Assembly: GCA_963805925.1 (NCBI GenBank)
Contig: CAWDWB010000003.1
Location: forward strand, 1,488,001 to 1,552,000
Direction: 5' to 3'
From: CAMPKL01 sp963805925
GTDB lineage: Bacteria; Acidobacteriota; Terriglobia; Bryobacterales; UBA6623
Length of the DNA: 64,000 nucleotides
The first letter of the stretch is position 1. Each line of letters opens with the position of its first letter. Below are positions 1-8,628 of this stretch, in pieces. The position numbers and the translations under genes were made by a program. Under the pieces are notes generated by a model, which was not told the origin of the DNA, did not search any database, and saw only the letters and a list, made by a program, of their open reading frames with translations.

Positions 1-1198
1 GAATCACGGCCCTGGCGATGATCCGCACGCCGTAACCGAGCGCACGCTCGTCGATGTCGAACAGTGGCGAGTGCAGCGGCGCCGCCGGCCCACCCCCCGC
101 AGCAACCCCCAGTCGAAACATGGCGCCAGGAACCTTTTCCAAATAAGCTGCGAAATCTTCGCCGCCCATGCTCGGCCGGGGAACTTCCTCGACGTTGCTC
201 GGACCCAACGTTCTCTGCGCCGCTTCGCGCAAGATCGCGTTCGCTCCCGGATCGTTGATGACCGCACCGAGACCTTGATCGAAAAATATCTCCAGCGTCA
301 CGTCCGACGCTTCGGAAATTCCGCGCGTCAGGCGCCGCAGCTTCTCCTTCGTTGCCTCGCGGACCTTCGGATCCAGCGTGCGTAGCGTTCCCTCCATTTC
401 CACTTGTTCGGGAATCACGTTCGCGTTGTAGCCGCCTTGGATTCGTCCAATCGTGACGACGACCGGATTCTGACTATCGACCGAGCGGGGAATCAGCGAG
501 TAGATCGCCGTCAGCAACTGGGCCGAGGCGGCAATCGGGTCCTGCGACTCATGCGGACGGGCCGCATGGCCGCCCCGGCCCGTTGCTCGAATACGGAACT
601 CATCGCACGAAGCCGTCAGCGCCCCGTCCCGCACACCGGCCGTCCCGACTCGGCGAGACGGATCCACGTGCAATGCAAACACCGACGAGACGTCCTCCAG
701 CGCGCCCTGCTGGGTCATTTCGACGGCGCCGACAGCCGTCTCCTCGGACGGTTGAAAGATCGCCCGCCAGGCGACGGGCCAAGGCAAGGAGCCTTGTTGA
801 TCAAGCCGTTGCAGCAGCAAGGTCACTCCGGCGGCAACTGCCGTGTGTGCGTCGTGTCCGCAAGCGTGCATCACGCCGTCACGTCGACTGCGATACGCAA
901 CCGTCTTGTCGTCGTGGAGGCGCAGCGCGTCTAGGTCCGCCCGGAAAGCGATCCGCGAAACGCCCTCTTCAGCTGGGCCATCCACAAGCAAGCCGTTGCG
1001 GGCGGCCACGACTCGGCAGTTCAATCCCGCCGCCTCAAATCGCGAGCGCACTGTCTCGACGGAACCAAATTCTTCGCCGCTCGGCTCTGGCTCCATGTGC
1101 AGACGGCGTCGAATCTCGACGACATCCGCATCGATGTCGCAAGCTCCAGCATCCAGAGCTTCTTCCCAGTCGGTGTGAGCAGCGGTAAATGTATCCAT
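1..1198 (-). CDS. M20D-family amidohydrolase/carboxypeptidase, 3' end cut by the window
   Basis: Reading the minus strand from the ATG at 1198 gives about 399 uninterrupted codons that run off the left edge. The protein has the dinuclear-metal M20 layout: HACGHD near residues 111-116, QPSEE near 149, an HVDP turn, and MGGEDF before a C-terminal stretch with LHSP and FDIDERAL. The family hydrolyses N-acyl amino acids or peptides with two Zn, Co or Mn ions in the cytoplasm; IAA-amino acid hydrolases and hippuricase are well-known members. The substrate cannot be told from sequence. The frame has no stop or shift in the visible part, and only the last few residues are missing. The gene is transcribed away from the ankyrin gene and tRNA to its right. 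Confidence 0.9.
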   Translation of the reverse strand, partial: MDTFTAAHTDWEEALDAGACDIDADVVEIRRRLHMEPEPSGEEFGSVETVRSRFEAAGLNCRVVAARNGLLVDGPAEEGVSRIAFRADLDALRLHDDKTVAYRSRRDGVMHACGHDAHTAVAAGVTLLLQRLDQQGSLPWPVAWRAIFQPSEETAVGAVEMTQQGALEDVSSVFALHVDPSRRVGTAGVRDGALTASCDEFRIRATGRGGHAARPHESQDPIAASAQLLTAIYSLIPRSVDSQNPVVVTIGRIQGGYNANVIPEQVEMEGTLRTLDPKVREATKEKLRRLTRGISEASDVTLEIFFDQGLGAVINDPGANAILREAAQRTLGPSNVEEVPRPSMGGEDFAAYLEKVPGAMFRLGVAAGGGPAAPLHSPLFDIDERALGYGVRIIARAVI

Positions 1199-1304
1199 GC
1201 GAATCAGCCCAGGCGTGCGCGACGCCTTTTGCACTCTAGCAATCTCCATTGAGCGGAAACTAGGCAATGTTCCGTCCTCCACACTGGTACTCTGATGGAG
1301 CGGC

Positions 1305-1733
1305 ATGACTTGGACGAATAAGCTGAAGAAAGCAATCGGTCTCTATACCGACCCCGCCTGGTTTGATGCGGCCAGGGCAGGCGACGTCGCCGTACTCGAA
1401 GGCTTCCTGAAATCCGGCGTCCGCGTCAACGCCCGCGACGAGTGGGACGACACGGCTTTGACCTGGGCCGCGCAGAATGGCCGCACCGAAGCGTGCCGCA
1501 TTCTAGCCAAGGCAGGCGCCGACCTCAACGCCAGTCAATACGAGGGCGCCACGGCGCTTATCCTCGCCGCTGACCGCGGCCACCTCGAAACTGTTCGCGT
1601 CTTGGTCGAAGCCGGCGCGGACCTCAACCTCCACCACGGCAAAGAAGATAAGCCCGTCCTCGCATTCGCCGCTCGCGGAGGCCATCGAGAAGTTGTCGAT
1701 TACCTGCAGGAGCAGGGAGCCGGCTGGCGCTAA
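1305..1733 (+). CDS. Small ankyrin-repeat protein
   Basis: This 142-residue protein consists almost entirely of ankyrin repeats. Four repeat-like units run from about residue 18 to 140, with ankyrin signatures such as DDTALTWAAQNGRTE, GATALILAADRGHLE and LVEAGADLN. There is no signal peptide or membrane segment, so a cytoplasmic protein-binding role is likely; the partner is unknown. The ATG at 1305 lies directly in front of the first repeat. The gene ends about 55 bases before the tRNA-Pro gene and lies outside the integrated element. Confidence 0.8.
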   Translation: MTWTNKLKKAIGLYTDPAWFDAARAGDVAVLEGFLKSGVRVNARDEWDDTALTWAAQNGRTEACRILAKAGADLNASQYEGATALILAADRGHLETVRVLVEAGADLNLHHGKEDKPVLAFAARGGHREVVDYLQEQGAGWR

Positions 1734-1788
1734 CCGTCAAGCGGAACACCCGGGAATCCGGTATCATCGATAAAGCTCTTCCCGGTGT

Positions 1789-1865
1789 CGGGGCGTAGCG
1801 CAGCCTGGTAGCGCGCTTGCTTCGGGAGCAAGAGGTCCCGAGTTCGAATCTCGGCGCCCCGACCA
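1789..1865 (+). tRNA. tRNA-Pro (anticodon CGG), CCA encoded
   Basis: A full cloverleaf is visible. The 7-bp acceptor stem is CGGGGCG with CGCCCCG, the D arm contains AGCCTGGTAG, the anticodon stem is CTTGC/GCAAG with loop TTCGGGA giving anticodon CGG, and the T stem is CCGAG/CTCGG with TTCGAAT. The terminal CCA is encoded (1863-1865). The 3' half of this gene is the attachment site of the neighbouring integrative element. Confidence 0.97.
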
Positions 1866-1866
1866 T
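1821..1866 (+). repeat. Left attachment repeat (attL) inside tRNA-Pro
   Basis: This 46-base segment runs from the anticodon loop through the CCA and one further base. It is repeated without mismatch at 13702-13747. A perfect tRNA 3'-end direct repeat with an integrase gene 84 bases away is the standard footprint of tyrosine-recombinase integration. The copy here restores a complete tRNA. Confidence 0.95.
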
Positions 1867-1926
1867 CTATCCCCTTAGTTTTCAACACTGCCTTTTCTCT
1901 CTCACACTCGTGACGACGGAAACGTA

Positions 1927-1946
1927 AAGAAACCGTCAAGAAACTG
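1927..1946. repeat. 20-bp repeat near attL, candidate integrase arm site
   Basis: The segment between the tRNA end and the integrase stop contains AAGAAACCGTCA followed by AGAAACTG. The same 20-mer with one mismatch lies at 13569-13588 near the other end of the element. Shorter ACCGTCAA copies occur at 1733, 1963 and 13563. Paired short repeats inside both ends of an element are typical of arm-type integrase sites, but this role is inferred. Confidence 0.45.
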
Positions 1947-1949
1947 GCG

Positions 1950-3109
1950 CTAGCTTGCCAGCACCGTCAAAGAAGTCTCGCTGTGCTCGTTCGCCTGGCG
2001 ATCGAGCTTTTCGAGAGCTTCGCGCATCATGCCGAGCTTCGCTTGGCTATAACGCTTGAACACGTTGGATTCGCCCTGGCGCAGCATCTGCGTCACGAAG
2101 TGATCCGCAACGCCTCCTGCGCTGAGCCGAGTGGCGAACGTATGCCGCAGCTCGTACAACGAGAAGTGCGGCAGCCCGGCGCGTTTCAACGTCCGGTCCC
2201 ATAACTTGCGGACCGTCGTGATGTGCGGCGTCTTCCCGCCCTCGAATGGGCTCGGGAACAAGTACTCGGAATCGCCGCTTTCTTTCATCTGGGATAGAAA
2301 CGCTTGGCGAGCCCGATCCGACATCGGCATGTCCGCGATTCCGTTCACCGTCTTCGACTCCGGCAGATGTACGATCCCGTTCGCGAGATCGACTTGCGCT
2401 TTGCGCATCGGCATCAGTTCTCGATAGGGCCTCAGCCCCATCTCGACCATGATCACGATGACGTTGCGAAGGTACCGAGGTGCGGCCGCCTCCAGCCTTT
2501 GTTGCTCCGAAGCGGTCAGATAGTGCGGCTTGCGCGTTGTCGCCGATACAGCGACGGGGAACTCCACGCCGCTGCACGGGTTGATCGCCAACCGCCGTTT
2601 CTTCACCGCCACGTTCAGGATGCGCCGCAGGACGCGGAACTCCTGATGCACCGTCGCCGGTTTGAGTTTGCCCCGCAGTTGGAGCCCGGCCTTCGTATGC
2701 ACCCGTTTGCCTGTATTCAGCCGTTTCATCAGATACGCTTCGATCTCCTCTGGTGTGATTTCGTTTAACCTGTGTTTGCCGAATCGGGGTCTAAGGAACT
2801 TCAGCGCGCCGAGATTTTGTTGATGCGTGTTCTCGCTGCGGAAGGGCGGTTTCGAACGGTTCGCCAAGAACCAGTCCGCCCATTCGTTGAACGTGATCGC
2901 CTCTCGCTGCGAATCATCTGGCAGCAGCCCTTCATCGCGGGCTACTAGCCGTTTACGCAGCGCCTTCTCAGCTTCAGCTTTGTTCCTTGGCCTGTCGACT
3001 CTTGTCTAAACCTCCCGTCTTGATCCCGGTAGCTCATCCACCAGACACTCGAATCGCGCCGCTGGTACAAGCTGCCGGAAGTGTTTTTCGGTCTACCTGT
3101 CTTGTTCAT
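1950..3109 (-). pseudogene. Tyrosine recombinase (integrase), split by a frameshift
   Basis: The ATG at 3109 follows a clean GGAGG five bases upstream. It opens an N-terminal arm/AP2-like part (MNKTGRPKNTSGSLY, then VWWMSYRDQDG) that stops at 2945. From about 2990 the protein continues in another frame (RNKAEAEKALRKRL, then FNEWADWF) to the stop at 1950. Joined, this is about 385 residues, normal for a phage-type integrase. The catalytic part holds Arg in GLRPYREL, Lys in ESKTVNG, YELRHTFATR (Tyr in place of the usual first His) and the nucleophile Tyr in FKRYSQ. A one-base loss near 2985-2995 explains the split; assembly error or programmed shifting are the alternatives. It overlaps the excisionase-like gene by 17 bases. 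Confidence 0.85.
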
Positions 3110-3317
3110 TGATTCCTCCATTCACATGAAATCTTTGGCGCCACTCGGTCAGTTCCGACAGCCGGAACCGGATCGAGCGGCCCATCATGCGGTAATGGGG
3201 AATCTGCTTTCGCTCGACGTAAGCATACACGAGCGAGGGGCTGACGCCGAGGAATCGGGCGGCGGTTTTGACGGTGATCGGCTCTTCGAATCGCCGAGCG
3301 GGAATCGCGTCAGGCAT
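3093..3317 (-). CDS. Excisionase-like helix-turn-helix protein
   Basis: This protein of 74 residues has a MerR/excisionase-type winged helix: TVKTAARFLGVSPSLVYAYVERKQIPHYRMMGRSIRF carried over residues about 15-50 (named here by its two conserved halves TVKTAARFLGV and IPHYRMMGRSIRF). I chose the ATG at 3317 because AGGAGG precedes it by seven bases; a longer frame reaches 3401. The stop overlaps the integrase start, so the two genes are probably translationally coupled. Proteins of this kind steer integrase toward excision or repress its gene. Confidence 0.75.
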   Translation of the reverse strand: MPDAIPARRFEEPITVKTAARFLGVSPSLVYAYVERKQIPHYRMMGRSIRFRLSELTEWRQRFHVNGGINEQDR

Positions 3318-3643
3318 CGTTGCGTCCTCCTCTAGACGCGGCGTGTTGAGCGGAGACCTACGTCTACAAGCAGCGTAGATTCGGGCTGTGAAAGCGTCCA
3401 ATGCTGAATGGGATCACGTCTATTCCGCAGGGCGATCAATTCCCTCCGCTCCGTCGTTTGATCGCCGGCCAGCGTCGCTCGCCGAGCCGGACATCTTTCT
3501 CTCTTCCTGCCTGTGGTCCCATCCCCCTTCCACGTTCCCGAGGCTTCCCCAGAGGGGTCCCCGTCCGAGGAGGCTCTAGTTTCCAGGAAGCTCACAGAGC
3601 GGCGGCGCTCCGCGAGCGCCTGAGACCGCCGAAAGCGCGGTAG
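3318..3643. other. Non-coding or decayed stretch upstream of the excisionase gene
   Basis: About 330 bases in which I find no credible protein, RNA gene or repeat. The promoter of the excisionase-integrase pair presumably lies here. Confidence 0.4.
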
Positions 3644-3871
3644 AGCCAAGAGACTGCCCACTCAGAAAGCGCCGGAAGCCAACGCCGTTTAGCCCCTCGG
3701 GCACTTATCCGCTGCGGTTACCAATGGCAGCGGACAAAGCATTGGACCGGGTCCGAGTTCGAGCCTAGGCTCGAATTCAAGCCAGGCCTGCGCATTGAAC
3801 ATGAGACCGCAGACGGCGAGCGCGCCTATATCGACTTGCTGGCGCCGAGAACTACCGGCCAGCCCATATGA
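3644..3871 (+). pseudogene. 3' remnant of a plasmid-type gene, start missing
   Basis: An open frame without a start codon runs to a TGA at 3869-3871. Its last part reads like real protein (FKPGLRIEHETADGERA followed by YIDLLAPRTTG). The stop overlaps the start of the next small gene as ATGA. That kind of coupling is expected in a genuine operon and is unlikely by chance. I do not recognise the product. The missing start suggests a truncated gene of the decayed transfer block. Confidence 0.4.
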
Positions 3872-3981
3872 GCCAAAAGCAGCGGGCCGGCTTCAAGATC
3901 TACGGCGTCAACTCAACCTCACGAGGCCTCCGCGCCGAGTGGGAAGGTCGCCAACTGACGGCCCAGGTACTGGCACGATGA
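3868..3981 (+). CDS. Small 37-residue protein in a coupled gene chain
   Basis: The ATG at 3868 overlaps the preceding stop as ATGA, and its own TGA at 3979 overlaps the next ATG at 3978 in the same way. The peptide begins MSQKQRAGFKIYGVNS and ends RQLTAQVLAR. Basic and short, without a hydrophobic segment, it has no match I recognise. The double ATGA chaining with its neighbours is the main argument that it is a real gene. Confidence 0.45.
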   Translation: MSQKQRAGFKIYGVNSTSRGLRAEWEGRQLTAQVLAR

Positions 3982-5020
3982 GCACAACTCTGATGACTCG
4001 CGACGAGCGGGTCGCCAACATCCAGAGGCTCGGGTATGCGGAGCCGGAAGCCGAGTTTCTCGCTCTGGTCGCGCTGCACGGCGGCTACTTCGCAAGCCGC
4101 CAGTTCGACGCTCTGGATCGGCGTCGAGCGGGGCAAACGGAGCGAAGACTTCCTCGCCGATCTGCTCGATCGCGGCCATTGCCGCCGCCATGTCTTCGCC
4201 CACAATCGGCAGGTATTCCACGTGCGATTCCGGCCTTTCTATCGAGCGGTCGGGGACGAAAACAGCCGCAATCGCCGCGAGCACCAGCCTCAAGCCATCA
4301 AAGCCCGTCTGATGACCCTTGATTTCGTGTTGGCGCATCCCGAAAACCTCTACTTCGCGACCGAACGCGAGAAGGTTGCGCATGTTTGCGATGAGCGCGG
4401 AATCGATCACGAGGCGCTCCCTGCCAAGGCGTTTCCGAGTCGGATGGTTCCGCCTTGACGAGGCGCTATTTCCTCGATCGCTTTCCCTTCTTCACCCGTC
4501 CCGGCGCCAAAGAGCTGGCCTTCTGCTACATCGATTCGGGGTTTGAAACGTACGCCGCGTTCGCCACGCATCTGCAGCATTACCTGCCGCTGTTTGCCGA
4601 GCTGCCGTCCTTCGAACTCGTCTACGTTACGACCGCTTCGACCCGTTTGGGCCAAGCGCAAACCGTCTTCGAGCGGGTGTTGTCGAGAGGCCGCAAGTGG
4701 CTCACGAAGGTCGCCGATCCCGATCGTTTGCTCGCTCATTTTGGCGACCGCCAGCTGTTTGAGAAACGTGAAACCAGCAGCTTTGATCGCGACCGGCTCG
4801 ACCGGTTGCGGGACGACATGGACACGTTTTCTGGTCCCCATTTTGCCGAGATGTTCGCGCGTTGGAGGCCTCCGGCGACGAAGTTATTCGCGCCGAAATT
4901 GCCGCCCAGAAGATGCCGAACGGTAGCTGCTTGCACAGAGAAGGCGACCGATCTCGACGCGTTGGAACGGCTTCACAATGACGTCGATCGAGCGCCGTGG
5001 CGTGAACGCAGCAAAAAAGG
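3978..5020 (+). pseudogene. Decayed plasmid-type protein with two frameshifts
   Basis: Three pieces in alternating frames form one protein. The first (from 3978) contains ERVANIQRLGYAEPEAEFL and LHGGYFASRQF, resembling a winged-helix start. The second (about 4120-4440) contains KRSEDFLADLLDRG, KARLMTLDFVLAHP and ATEREKVAHV. The third (about 4440-5000) contains TRRYFLDRFPFF and FCYIDSGFETY. The pieces run on without overlap, so two shifts (near 4120 and 4440) broke a gene of about 330 codons. The family may be a replication-relaxation-like or other plasmid DNA-processing protein, but I cannot name it. It is the third member of an ATGA-coupled chain. Confidence 0.55.
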
Positions 5021-5303
5021 CCCGTTCACCTCAGTTTCGATGGAGGCGTTCACCAAAGACAGCCTTCAGAGCCCCTCCACACGGGCCATCCGCCCCGGGC
5101 CGTGGCGGATCGACCCCTGTTTCGGGGTCAAGGGAGGGGCGGGAGCGACCCCGGTTTCGGTCGGCTGCGCCGCCACGAACCCTTTCCGTCCTCGCTTCGC
5201 TCCGGCGTGGGTCACTCCCGCCCCTCCCCCTCCGGGTTCACTGTGTTCTTTGCAATGCGGATCGCATCGCGAATCGACCGCTAACCAGAAGGAGAATTTC
5301 GCG

Positions 5304-5552
5304 ATGCCGTCCGACATCCGGCTTCGCTTGGCATTGTTCCTAGCCGTCGTCCAACGGCACGGCCCGAAGACACTTGAGTCCGCCGGGGCCGCGATGGTTC
5401 GCCATTTCGGACCGAGGGTTCTACGCCGGCATCGCCGTCTTCTCCGCCATCGGCGCCGGCGAAACCAGCTGCTCCTGTATCCCTTTGCCGAGCAGAACTT
5501 CGACTGGAGGACAGCCGATCCAAAGCGTCAGGCTAACGCCCTCGACTTCTAG
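5304..5552 (+). pseudogene. N-terminal remnant of a VirD4/TraG-like coupling ATPase
   Basis: The ATG at 5304 has AGAAGGAG nearby and starts MPSDIRLRLALFLAVVQRHG. The frame then shifts to RGFYAGIAVFSAIGAGETSC (about 5407-5475) and back to LLYPFAEQNFDW before a stop at 5552. The middle piece looks like the Walker A region of type IV secretion coupling proteins, expected as GxxGxGKTS, but Lys is replaced by Glu. Two compensating shifts, the lost Lys and the early stop mark a dead fragment. It indicates that the element descends from a conjugative or plasmid-borne ancestor. Family assignment is by eye. Confidence 0.5.
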
Positions 5553-5837
5553 GCGAAAGGTGTTCGGTTTCGATGCAGCCGCGCCATCCTGCTCCGCTGC
5601 CTCGATGGTCGGCCTCGGCTGACGCTGGGGTCTGAAACTTCAACACAACGATTTAGCGCTGGCTTCGCATCGACCGCTTGAGCCGCCGCCGCATGTAGAA
5701 ACTGACTCTTGAAGGCAAGGCATTTTGGGCCCCTGGAGCCCCCGGGTTGGGTTCCTTCCTCGAATTCCAATACAGGAGTTACTCATCGCCGCTCCTAGCA
5801 ACGCTTTCGTGAGTCGCTAGAAGGTACAATTGCGGCG

Positions 5838-6062
5838 GTGCACATAGGCTCCGCCATCAGCCACTACAAGAACGTCGAGAAGCTCGGCGAGGGCGGCATG
5901 GGCGAAGTGTGGAAAGCCGATGACAGCCAACTCCGGCCCACCGTCGCTGCGCATTCCGCAGCTCCGACATTTCAGAGTACGACGACGGCTGAACGCACTT
6001 CATTCGTCCATCAACTGGCCTGGCTCGGCAGCCCCAAGTTCTGCGCAATTATACGGCGATAG
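5838..6062 (+). pseudogene. N-terminal fragment of a PknB-type Ser/Thr kinase
   Basis: From the GTG at 5838 the sequence reads HIGSAISHYKNVEKLGEGG then MGEVWKADDSQL. This is the glycine-rich loop and first strands of the acidobacterial PknB-type kinases. After about 35 residues homology ends, and neither the Lys strand nor the catalytic loop follows. A similar kinase wreck lies at 14057 beyond the other end of the element. Confidence 0.6.
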
Positions 6063-6076
6063 AATCAGGCTCACAA

Positions 6077-6700
6077 TCAGTCGATGTTCGACACACGAGC
6101 AAAACAGTCCTTCACGTCATTAATCGCGACACCGTTCGCTTGATGATAAACCTTCTCATAGATCTCCCAGACAATCCCCAGAATCTGCTCCTTCGTTAGC
6201 TCGTCACCCGTCCACATCAGTCTCACCGGAAGAGGACTCGTGCCATCGATCAGCGGTGGTTGTAGGTGTGGATGATCGAGGAGAGTGGCCCCAAAGTGCT
6301 TCTGGTACCAGCCAATCCGCTTCCAACATGACTCAGCTGTCGTTTTATACAGCTCGGCATGCAAAGGATCCTCCACTTCAAAGATCCAGTCGTTGTTTGG
6401 CAAAGAACGAAAGAGAGCCTCACCCACTCCTCGATCGCGACGTGATTGGGTCACGCCAATGTAGGCAAGGAAATCTTTGTGGTCAGAGAGGCTGTATGTC
6501 CGCGCAATCGCGATGGTTTGGCCGTTCTCGTGTGCGTGAAACGCCGTGCCAACGTTCGCTCGCAAACTATCGATGATTGCGATTGGTTGTTCGCGCTCTT
6601 CCGCATTTGGAAAGCATTCCTCATAGATCCGCCACCAACGCGTGCTGCCCGCAAGCTCGTCGGCGCTGAGTTGCGCGCACTCGATAATCCCGGCAGTCAT
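6077..6700 (-). CDS. GNAT-family N-acetyltransferase coupled to the polyamine transporter operon
   Basis: This protein of 207 residues carries the acetyl-CoA pyrophosphate loop in the form SRRDRGVGEALF near residue 85, preceded by AIARTYSLSDHKDFLAYIGV. It lacks a signal peptide. Its ATG overlaps the potC-like stop as ATGA, so it is the last gene of the ABC operon. That context suggests an acyl acceptor related to the transported polyamine, but the sequence does not match a spermidine acetyltransferase I can recall in detail. A general small-molecule acetyltransferase is the alternative. Confidence 0.75.
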   Translation of the reverse strand: MTAGIIECAQLSADELAGSTRWWRIYEECFPNAEEREQPIAIIDSLRANVGTAFHAHENGQTIAIARTYSLSDHKDFLAYIGVTQSRRDRGVGEALFRSLPNNDWIFEVEDPLHAELYKTTAESCWKRIGWYQKHFGATLLDHPHLQPPLIDGTSPLPVRLMWTGDELTKEQILGIVWEIYEKVYHQANGVAINDVKDCFARVSNID

Positions 6701-7530
6701 AGGCGCTTGTGCGGGCCTTCAAGGGACCGTCTGCGTCTGTTGCCGAACAGAGTGCCCATGAGCAGGAGCGCAACGCTCACGAGCAGGATCGCGGTGGCGA
6801 GCACGTTGATCTGAGGCGGGATGTTCCGCCGCGCCGCTCCGAAGATCTGTAGCGGGAAAGTCACCGTGGACCCTGCGTTGAAGAACGTAATGATAAAGTC
6901 GTCGATCGATAGCGCGAAGGCCAGCAGCGCCGCTGAGAGAATCCCCGGCAGGATCAGAGGGAATGTCACCCTCCAGAAGGTCAGGAACGGGGGGGCTCCG
7001 AGGTCTTGCGCCGCCTGCTCCAGGGTCCAGTCGAAGCCGCGGATACGAGCCCGGACGACCAGCGCCACGAAGCTCACTTGGAACATGATGTGGGCAATCA
7101 CGATCGTCGTGAAGCCAAAGTCAACGACGTCCTGGCTGAGGAACAGTGTCGCAAGGGAAGAGCCCAGTACGATCTCGGGCGTCGTCAGCGGCAGCACCAG
7201 CAAGAAGTTAATGAGCCCGGCCCCCTTGAACTTGTATCGAGACAACGCGATGGCGATCAGCGAGCCAAACAGAGTGGAGGCCACCGTGGAGATGGCGGCG
7301 ATCTTCAGACTCACGATGAGCGCGTCGGTCAGCGCCGCATTCGCGAACGGCTCCATCCAGTTTTCGAGCGTGAACTGCTGCCATTCGATGTTGAAATTAC
7401 CCTTGGGCTGATTGAAGCTAAATAGCACGATGAAGAAGATCGGCGTAAACAAGTAGAGGAGGCCGAGTCCGGCGTAAAGGTTTAGCGCCCAATCGCCCAC
7501 CTTGCCCGAAGTGCTCGCGGGTCTCCTCAT
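6697..7530 (-). CDS. potC: Polyamine-type ABC transporter permease, PotC-like
   Basis: This 277-residue inner-membrane protein has about six transmembrane segments and the EAA loop that docks on the ATPase (EQAAQDLGAPPFLTFWRV near residue 190). FTLENW and the pattern LIVLPLTTPEIVLG-like match PotC/PotI of the spermidine/putrescine system. It overlaps the preceding permease gene by four bases and is followed by the overlapping GNAT gene. The substrate is inferred from the family; other small cations or thiamine-like compounds are transported by relatives. Confidence 0.88.
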   Translation of the reverse strand: MRRPASTSGKVGDWALNLYAGLGLLYLFTPIFFIVLFSFNQPKGNFNIEWQQFTLENWMEPFANAALTDALIVSLKIAAISTVASTLFGSLIAIALSRYKFKGAGLINFLLVLPLTTPEIVLGSSLATLFLSQDVVDFGFTTIVIAHIMFQVSFVALVVRARIRGFDWTLEQAAQDLGAPPFLTFWRVTFPLILPGILSAALLAFALSIDDFIITFFNAGSTVTFPLQIFGAARRNIPPQINVLATAILLVSVALLLMGTLFGNRRRRSLEGPHKRL

Positions 7531-8627
7531 GCCAAGTCTTCCGTGCCAAAGTAGCGACTGTAGACGATGACCAATACGGTGATGGTGAACATCAGTACGA
7601 ACGACATCGCCGCCGCGAGCGGGTAGTTGTTCTGCCGCAAGAACTGATCTTGAATCGAGTTGCCTATCATCGTGGTATTCGGGTTGCCGAGGAACTGTGC
7701 GTTCACAAAGTCCCCCGCGGCCGGGATGAAGGTGAGAAGCGTGCCCGCAAAAACGCCCGGCAGTGAAAGCGGCAGCACCACCTTGCGGAAGGCCGCCGCC
7801 GATGTCGAGTACAGGTCCATCGCGGCGTCGACCAGTCGAACGTCGATCTTTTCGAGGCTCACGTAGATAGGCAGGATCATGAACGGTAAGAAGTTGTAGG
7901 CGAGGCCGCCGATCACCGCCGCGGGTGTGTTGAGCAGCCGTCCGTTGTCCATAATGCCCAAAGTCTCGAGCAGCCCGACGAGGTGCAAGCTCTCAAACGT
8001 GCTGACCACGATGCCGCTGTCGGCCAGGATGGACGACCAGGCGATGGTACGGATGAGATAGCTGGTGAAGAACGGCGCCACTACCAGGCCGAGCAAGATG
8101 TTCTTGTACTTGCCGCCGCGAAAGGCGATGACGTACGCGAGCGGATATCCGATGGCGATCGTGAGCACCGTTGCGATGCCCGCATAGAGGAAGGCCCGCG
8201 CAAACTGCGGGGCGAACTCGCTGAACGCCCGCAGGTAGGTCGACAGCTCCCAGGTAAACTGGTAGTCGATGCTGAACCGGCTTTCCTTGGACGAGAGCGA
8301 GATCCGCAGGAGTGTCCACATGGGCGCCAAGTAGAACAAAGCGAGCCATAACGCGCCCGGCTTCAACAGGCCGTAGGGGGCAAGCACCCTGCGCGCCTCG
8401 GGGCCGCCCATGACGGCGATCGCGATGAGGGCGACGATCACCCCAAGCAGCAGGACGAGTGCCAGCCCCGCAAGCGCACCGGTCAGCCAGCCCGCGCCGA
8501 TCGCGACGAGTAGGGCGGACGAAGCGATCAGGCCGATCAAGCCATAGACTTCGGCCCGAAAAGCCAGGCGTTGCTTGAAGCTCAGCTCGTCGGTCGGCGC
8601 GGGCGGGGTAACCGGGGTCATCGACAT
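7527..8627 (-). CDS. potB: Polyamine-type ABC transporter permease, PotB-like
   Basis: I start at the ATG at 8627, which lies one base after the potD-like stop; a longer frame to 8765 would lie inside potD. The protein then has 366 residues. An N-terminal region with two extra hydrophobic segments (IASSALLVAIGAGWLTG and a second one) precedes the usual six-helix permease domain. Family marks are LWLALFYLAPMWTLLRIS, APFFTSYLIRTIAW and the EAA-like loop MDLYSTSAAAFRKVVLPLS. It should form the membrane channel with the PotC-like protein. Confidence 0.87.
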   Translation of the reverse strand: MSMTPVTPPAPTDELSFKQRLAFRAEVYGLIGLIASSALLVAIGAGWLTGALAGLALVLLLGVIVALIAIAVMGGPEARRVLAPYGLLKPGALWLALFYLAPMWTLLRISLSSKESRFSIDYQFTWELSTYLRAFSEFAPQFARAFLYAGIATVLTIAIGYPLAYVIAFRGGKYKNILLGLVVAPFFTSYLIRTIAWSSILADSGIVVSTFESLHLVGLLETLGIMDNGRLLNTPAAVIGGLAYNFLPFMILPIYVSLEKIDVRLVDAAMDLYSTSAAAFRKVVLPLSLPGVFAGTLLTFIPAAGDFVNAQFLGNPNTTMIGNSIQDQFLRQNNYPLAAAMSFVLMFTITVLVIVYSRYFGTEDLA

Positions 8628-8628
8628 G

